Positions 60,307-64,000 of a stretch of DNA of 64,000 nt are shown in pieces. Source of the stretch: Isoptericola luteus (GTDB taxonomy: Bacteria; Actinomycetota; Actinomycetes; Actinomycetales; Cellulomonadaceae); the NCBI RefSeq assembly GCF_020297055.1, contig NZ_JAIXCQ010000002.1:62001-126000 (forward strand). Direction: 5' to 3'. The position numbers were made by a program, and so were the translations under genes. The notes under the pieces are model-generated. The model was not told the DNA's origin. It was given only the letters and a program-made list of their open reading frames with translations, and did no database searches. Within the stretch, counting starts at the first letter, position 1, and each line of letters begins with the position of its first letter.

Positions 60307-63117
60307 CTACGGACGCCCCGGGCCGCTCACCCCGGAGCCCGGTGCTCCCGTCATCGCCGCCGCAAGCTCCTCGCGCGAGTGGATCTGCAGCTTCAGGTAC
60401 ACCTTCCGCAGGTGGTACTCCACGGTCTTCGGCGACAGGAACAGGGCCGCGGCGGCCTCCCTGGTGGTGTGGCCGTCCGCGAGCAGCAGACCCACCTGGA
60501 GCTCCTGGGGCGTGAGGTCGGCGTGCCAGGTGTCGCCCGACCGCCGGACGACCTCGCCCGTGGCGGTGAGCTCCCCGGCGGCGTTGTCCGCCCAGCGCAC
60601 CGCGCCGAGCTCCTCGAAGGTGGCGAGCGACGCCCGCAGGTGCGGCCGTGAGTCCACACGGCGGCCGGCCCGGCGCAGGCGCCTGCCGTAGGCGAGCCTC
60701 GTCCGCGCGGTCTCGAACACGTCCGCCGTCCGGCCGTGGAGCTCGAGAGCGGCCGGGAACGGGCCGTCCAGGTCCTCGTCTGCGGCGACGAGGGCGGCCG
60801 CCCGCGCGGCCCGCGCCAGCGCCCACGGCCGCCCCTTGGCGCCGGCCGCTGCCGCGTACGGGCCCACCCGCAGGCGCGCTGCCGGCAGGTCGCCCGACCG
60901 GACCAGCGCCTCGACCAGCTCGGGCACGGGCGCGAGGTCGACGTCCTTCATGCCCCGGCGTGCCAGCAGCCCCTCCAGCCCGGTGAGCTCGGCCACGGCG
61001 GTCGCGACGTCGCCCACCGAGAGCGCCAGGTCGCCCAGCGCGAAGTGCACCCACGCCTCGAGCAGGTACATGTCGCCGTCGCGGCACAGGGTGAGGGCCT
61101 CCGACGCGTCGGACCGGCAGCGCTCCTCGTCCCCTTGCCGGGCCGCGTGCCAGCAGCGGCCGGCCAGGGCCGCGGCGAGCGGGCCCACCTGCCCGGTCTC
61201 ACGCGCGATGTCGACCGCCAGGGTGTACTCCGCCGTCGCGCGGCCCCATTCCGAGCGGGTCGCGTGGCCGCGTGCGGCGAGGAACAGCAGGTCGGGCAGG
61301 TCGGCGACCGTCGCGACCCGGCGGACCTCCGGCACCTGGCGTCCAAGGTCCGCCGCGTCTGCCGCGTCACGCAGGTACAGCGGCGCGATCATCAGCCACT
61401 GCCACCAGCGCGGGTCGGCCGCGAGGTGTCGCTCGGCGGCGAGGAGCGGCACGGCGGCGGCGACCTGGTCCGTGCCGCCGCGGCCCGCGAGGACCCGGGC
61501 GATGCCGCAGCCGAGCAGGGCCAGGGCACGGACGCGCGGCGTGGACGCGACGGGCGCGAGCGCCTCCAGCTCGTCCGCGAGGTCGACGGACGTGGCCGTC
61601 TCCCCCAGGAAGAACGAGACGTACGCCGCGTCGGCGAGGTGCTGGACCCGGTCGTCCGGTCTCGCCGCGTCGGCGGCCAGCCGCCGCAGCATCCCGACCG
61701 CGTCGCGCAGCGCCCCCGTCCGCGAGGCCACCCGGGCCCGCAGCTCGAGCGCCGCGCCGTCGGTCGCGGGATCCGGCGGCTGCCGGGTCAGCTCGTCGAG
61801 CAGGCCGAGCGCGCCGCGCGCGTCGCCGGCGGCCCAGGTGGCGCGGGCGGCGCGGAGCAGACGGTCGCGCCGGGCGGTCGGGGACGCGCTCAGCGCGGCG
61901 GCGCGGCGGTAGGCCGACGACGCGACGGCGTACCCCGCGCGCACCTCCGCCCGCTCGCCCGCCGCGTCGAGCATGCGGGCGATCTCCTCGTCGACGCCCC
62001 AGACCGCCGCGGACAGGTGCCAGGCGCGCCGGTCGGCGTCGGCCGGCGACAGCGCCGCCGCGACCGCACGGTGCACCGCGCGCCGCTCGGCCGCGCCCGC
62101 GTGGGAGTACACGACCGACTGCAGCAGCGGGTGCCGGAACCGCAGGACGCCGCCACCGCCCACCGTCACCAGGCCGGCGTCCTCCGCCGCGGCGAGAGCA
62201 CCGGGGTCGAGGCCGAGACCTGACGCGGCGGCCGACACCACGGCCGTGTCGCCGTCGGCCGCCGCCGCGACGAGCAACATCTGCCGGGTCGCGTCGGGCA
62301 GCCGCCGGACACGGTCGGCGAACGCCCGGGTGATGGTCTGCGGCACGGTCGACGGCAGGCCGGGGACCTCCGGCCACAGGGGGTCCGGGTGGGCCGCGAG
62401 CTCGATGAGCGCGAGCGGGTTCCCGGCCGCACGGGCGTTGAGCTCCACGAACCGCGCGTGCGGCACCGGCGCACCGACGGTGCGTTCCACGAGGTCCCGG
62501 GCGGGCCCGGCGTCGAGGCCGGTCAGGCCGAGCGCCGGGATCCCTTCCACGAGTGGGTCGGCCTCGGGCGTCCGGCCCGCGAGGAGCATCGCCACCCGGT
62601 CCGCCGAGATCCGGCGGGCGGCGAAGAGGACGGCCTGGGCCGACGGCGCGTCGAGCTCCTGGAGGTCGTCGACCAGCACGAGCACCGGTCCGCCCTCCGC
62701 GAGGCGGGTCAGGATGCCGAGCGTCGCGGCGCCGACGGCGAGACGGTCGCCGGGGTCCGCGTCGGCGCCGCGCCGCGCGCCCTCCCCGGCACGCCGCGGG
62801 GCGCCGCTCTGCGCGTCCCCCAGGGCGAGGGCCGACGCGAGCGCGTCCGCCTGTCGCGCGGGGAGGTCGGCGAGCAGGTCGAGGGACGACCCGAACAGCT
62901 GGGAGAGCCCGGCGAACGCGATGCCGGACTCCGCGGCCGTCCCGGTGGCCCGCAGCACCCGCAGCGAGCCCTGCGCCCGGGTGGCGGTGTGCTCGAGCAG
63001 CGCGCTCTTGCCGACGCCCGGTTCTCCGAGGACGGCGAGCCGGCCGGCCTCCCCGAGCCGGGCCCCGGCCATGAGTCGGCCGATCCTCGCGACCTCGGCG
63101 TCGCGCCCCAGGAGCAC
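60307..63117 (-). CDS. Large LuxR-family regulator with AAA ATPase (LAL type)
   Basis: A 936-residue LAL regulator. Walker A is GEPGVGKSA (residues 31-39), Walker B is VLVLVDDLQELD, and the STAND-type sensor region follows. A TPR-like Ala-rich body spans about 350-850. The C-terminal LuxR HTH reads LTPQELQVGLLLADGHTTRE, AALFLSPKTVEYHLRKVYLKL. Such proteins switch on transcription upon binding an inducer with ATP (MalT model). GTG start at 63117. It is divergent from the methyltransferase gene across a 122-bp gap, the simplest candidate target. The first gene of a pair with the smaller LuxR protein. Confidence 0.9.
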   Translation of the reverse strand: MLLGRDAEVARIGRLMAGARLGEAGRLAVLGEPGVGKSALLEHTATRAQGSLRVLRATGTAAESGIAFAGLSQLFGSSLDLLADLPARQADALASALALGDAQSGAPRRAGEGARRGADADPGDRLAVGAATLGILTRLAEGGPVLVLVDDLQELDAPSAQAVLFAARRISADRVAMLLAGRTPEADPLVEGIPALGLTGLDAGPARDLVERTVGAPVPHARFVELNARAAGNPLALIELAAHPDPLWPEVPGLPSTVPQTITRAFADRVRRLPDATRQMLLVAAAADGDTAVVSAAASGLGLDPGALAAAEDAGLVTVGGGGVLRFRHPLLQSVVYSHAGAAERRAVHRAVAAALSPADADRRAWHLSAAVWGVDEEIARMLDAAGERAEVRAGYAVASSAYRRAAALSASPTARRDRLLRAARATWAAGDARGALGLLDELTRQPPDPATDGAALELRARVASRTGALRDAVGMLRRLAADAARPDDRVQHLADAAYVSFFLGETATSVDLADELEALAPVASTPRVRALALLGCGIARVLAGRGGTDQVAAAVPLLAAERHLAADPRWWQWLMIAPLYLRDAADAADLGRQVPEVRRVATVADLPDLLFLAARGHATRSEWGRATAEYTLAVDIARETGQVGPLAAALAGRCWHAARQGDEERCRSDASEALTLCRDGDMYLLEAWVHFALGDLALSVGDVATAVAELTGLEGLLARRGMKDVDLAPVPELVEALVRSGDLPAARLRVGPYAAAAGAKGRPWALARAARAAALVAADEDLDGPFPAALELHGRTADVFETARTRLAYGRRLRRAGRRVDSRPHLRASLATFEELGAVRWADNAAGELTATGEVVRRSGDTWHADLTPQELQVGLLLADGHTTREAAAALFLSPKTVEYHLRKVYLKLQIHSREELAAAMTGAPGSGVSGPGRP

Positions 63118-63239
63118 CCCCCGAGTGTAGGCAGCGTCGCACGACCAGGTGGGGCCCCTGACGCGATCTCACCCGGCCGGTCCTTACGGTCGGTCGATGG
63201 ACGCCAGCGCCCGCCGGCGACCGGCCGACGGAGGCGACG

Positions 63240-64000
63240 ATGACCGACACACGGACGACTGGCGACCCGACCGAGGCACCGCAGGTCGACATGGACACCC
63301 TGATGGCGTTCGTGTTCCGCGCCGTCGAGGAGGCGGGCGCGACCCTGAACGCCGGCCTCGTCGTGATGGGCGACAAGCTCGGGTGGTACCGGGACCTCGC
63401 GCAGCACGGGCCGAGCACGCCCGCCGAGATGGCGGCCCGCACGGGCACCGCGGAGCCGTACGCCCGCGAGTGGCTCAACGCGCAGGCCGCGGGCGCGTAC
63501 GTGACCTACGACCCGGCGTCGGGCCGCTACACGCTCCCGCCCGAGCAGGCGGTCGCGCTCACGGTCGAGGACAGCCCGGCGTTCCTGCCCGGCCTGTTCC
63601 AGATCGCGCTGGGCACGGTGCACGACACCGACCACATCCTCGACGCCGCCCGCGCCGGCACCGGCGTCGGCTGGCACGAGCACGGCGTCGACGTGCACGT
63701 CGGTTGCGAGCGGTTCTTCCGCCCCAGCTACCACGCGAACCTCGTCGGCTCGTGGCTGCCCGCCCTCGACGGCACCGTCGACCGGCTGACGCAGGGGGCG
63801 GTCGTCGCCGACGTCGGCTGCGGCCACGGCTCGTCGACCATCCTCATGGCGCAGGCGTTCCCGGGCTCGACGTTCGTGGGCTACGACTACCACGAGGGGT
63901 CCATCGCGACCGCCCGCGAGCGGGCCGAGGCGGCCGGCGTGGGTGACCGGGTGCGGTTCGACGTCGCGTCCGCGCAGGACTTCGCGGGCACCGGCTTCGA
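63240..64000 (+). CDS. SAM-dependent methyltransferase, N-terminal part (cut by window edge)
   Basis: The first 253 residues of a class I methyltransferase related to the one at 57382-58476: the same winged-helix start (STPAEMAARTGTAEPYAREW, AYVTYDPASGRYTLPPEQAV), SAM motif I VADVGCGHGSST, and VGYDYHEGSI. Between them lies an insertion of about 40 residues with HDTDHILDAA and a HEHGVDVHVG segment. ATG at 63240 with GGAGGCGACG ahead. The frame is open at the window edge. It is divergent from the large LuxR gene. Substrate unknown; the pairing with the other methyltransferase suggests paralogues from a duplication. Confidence 0.88.
   Translation, partial: MTDTRTTGDPTEAPQVDMDTLMAFVFRAVEEAGATLNAGLVVMGDKLGWYRDLAQHGPSTPAEMAARTGTAEPYAREWLNAQAAGAYVTYDPASGRYTLPPEQAVALTVEDSPAFLPGLFQIALGTVHDTDHILDAARAGTGVGWHEHGVDVHVGCERFFRPSYHANLVGSWLPALDGTVDRLTQGAVVADVGCGHGSSTILMAQAFPGSTFVGYDYHEGSIATARERAEAAGVGDRVRFDVASAQDFAGTGF

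Overview
The window is very GC-rich, gene-dense DNA from an actinomycete. Mycothiol biosynthesis (mshB), a RamB-type glyoxylate-shunt regulator beside aceA/aceB, the ispH/xseA/xseB/fumC/phoH neighbourhood, frequent GTG starts and ATGA stop-start overlaps suggest a member of the Micrococcales, probably close to Cellulomonas. The genus is inferred from gene content, not from a marker gene. I see no tRNA, rRNA, CRISPR array, prophage or intact insertion sequence. Most of the window reads as chromosomal backbone with small accessory islets.

Layout. 1-5206 (minus): a translationally coupled run of a VanW-domain surface protein, an ACT-domain PheA-like protein, prephenate dehydratase and the start of prephenate dehydrogenase. 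5425-8722 (minus): typA, mshB and a small membrane protein. 8777-16107 (minus): a BCCT osmolyte transporter, then a complete peptide ABC importer (binding protein, two permeases, fused double ATPase) with hairpins after the first and last genes. 16409-23902 (minus): a four-gene FtsX/MacB-type ABC system with two ATPases, one carrying an AbrB-like tail, and two very large permeases. 24055-29316: an accessory stretch with a small conserved protein, GNAT, a divergent TetR/hydrolase pair around a palindrome, two small membrane proteins, a broken SRPBCC gene, an Imm5-like protein and an element with perfect 40-bp inverted repeats.

29376-43506: ychF, a CPT-like kinase, a pentapeptide/DinB fusion, a GNAT, an ABC exporter, rmuC, ispH, xseA, a WYL regulator divergent from an epoxide hydrolase, and an ABC-F ATPase. 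43652-48780: xseB, a PfkB sugar kinase, beta-carbonic anhydrase, fumC and phoH, with an unexplained DtxR/IdeR-like iron box between the converging fumC and phoH. 49033-56656: a DUF1697 protein, nhaA with an apparent CTG start, DedA, and the ramB / aceA-aceB glyoxylate-shunt locus. A run of 46 G followed by long C runs lies after aceB and may be an assembly artefact. 56914-64000: a small unknown protein and two related SAM methyltransferases flanking two LuxR-family regulators.

Functional picture: aromatic amino-acid synthesis, redox and stress (mycothiol, BipA, BCCT, NhaA), peptide uptake, isoprenoid synthesis, exonuclease VII and the C2/TCA section (aceA, aceB, fumC) are housekeeping. The small regulated modules inserted between them are the variable part. 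No single locus is clearly a new system. The best leads are the 40-bp inverted-repeat element, the orphan iron box, the AbrB-tailed ABC ATPase and the duplicated methyltransferase/LuxR islet.
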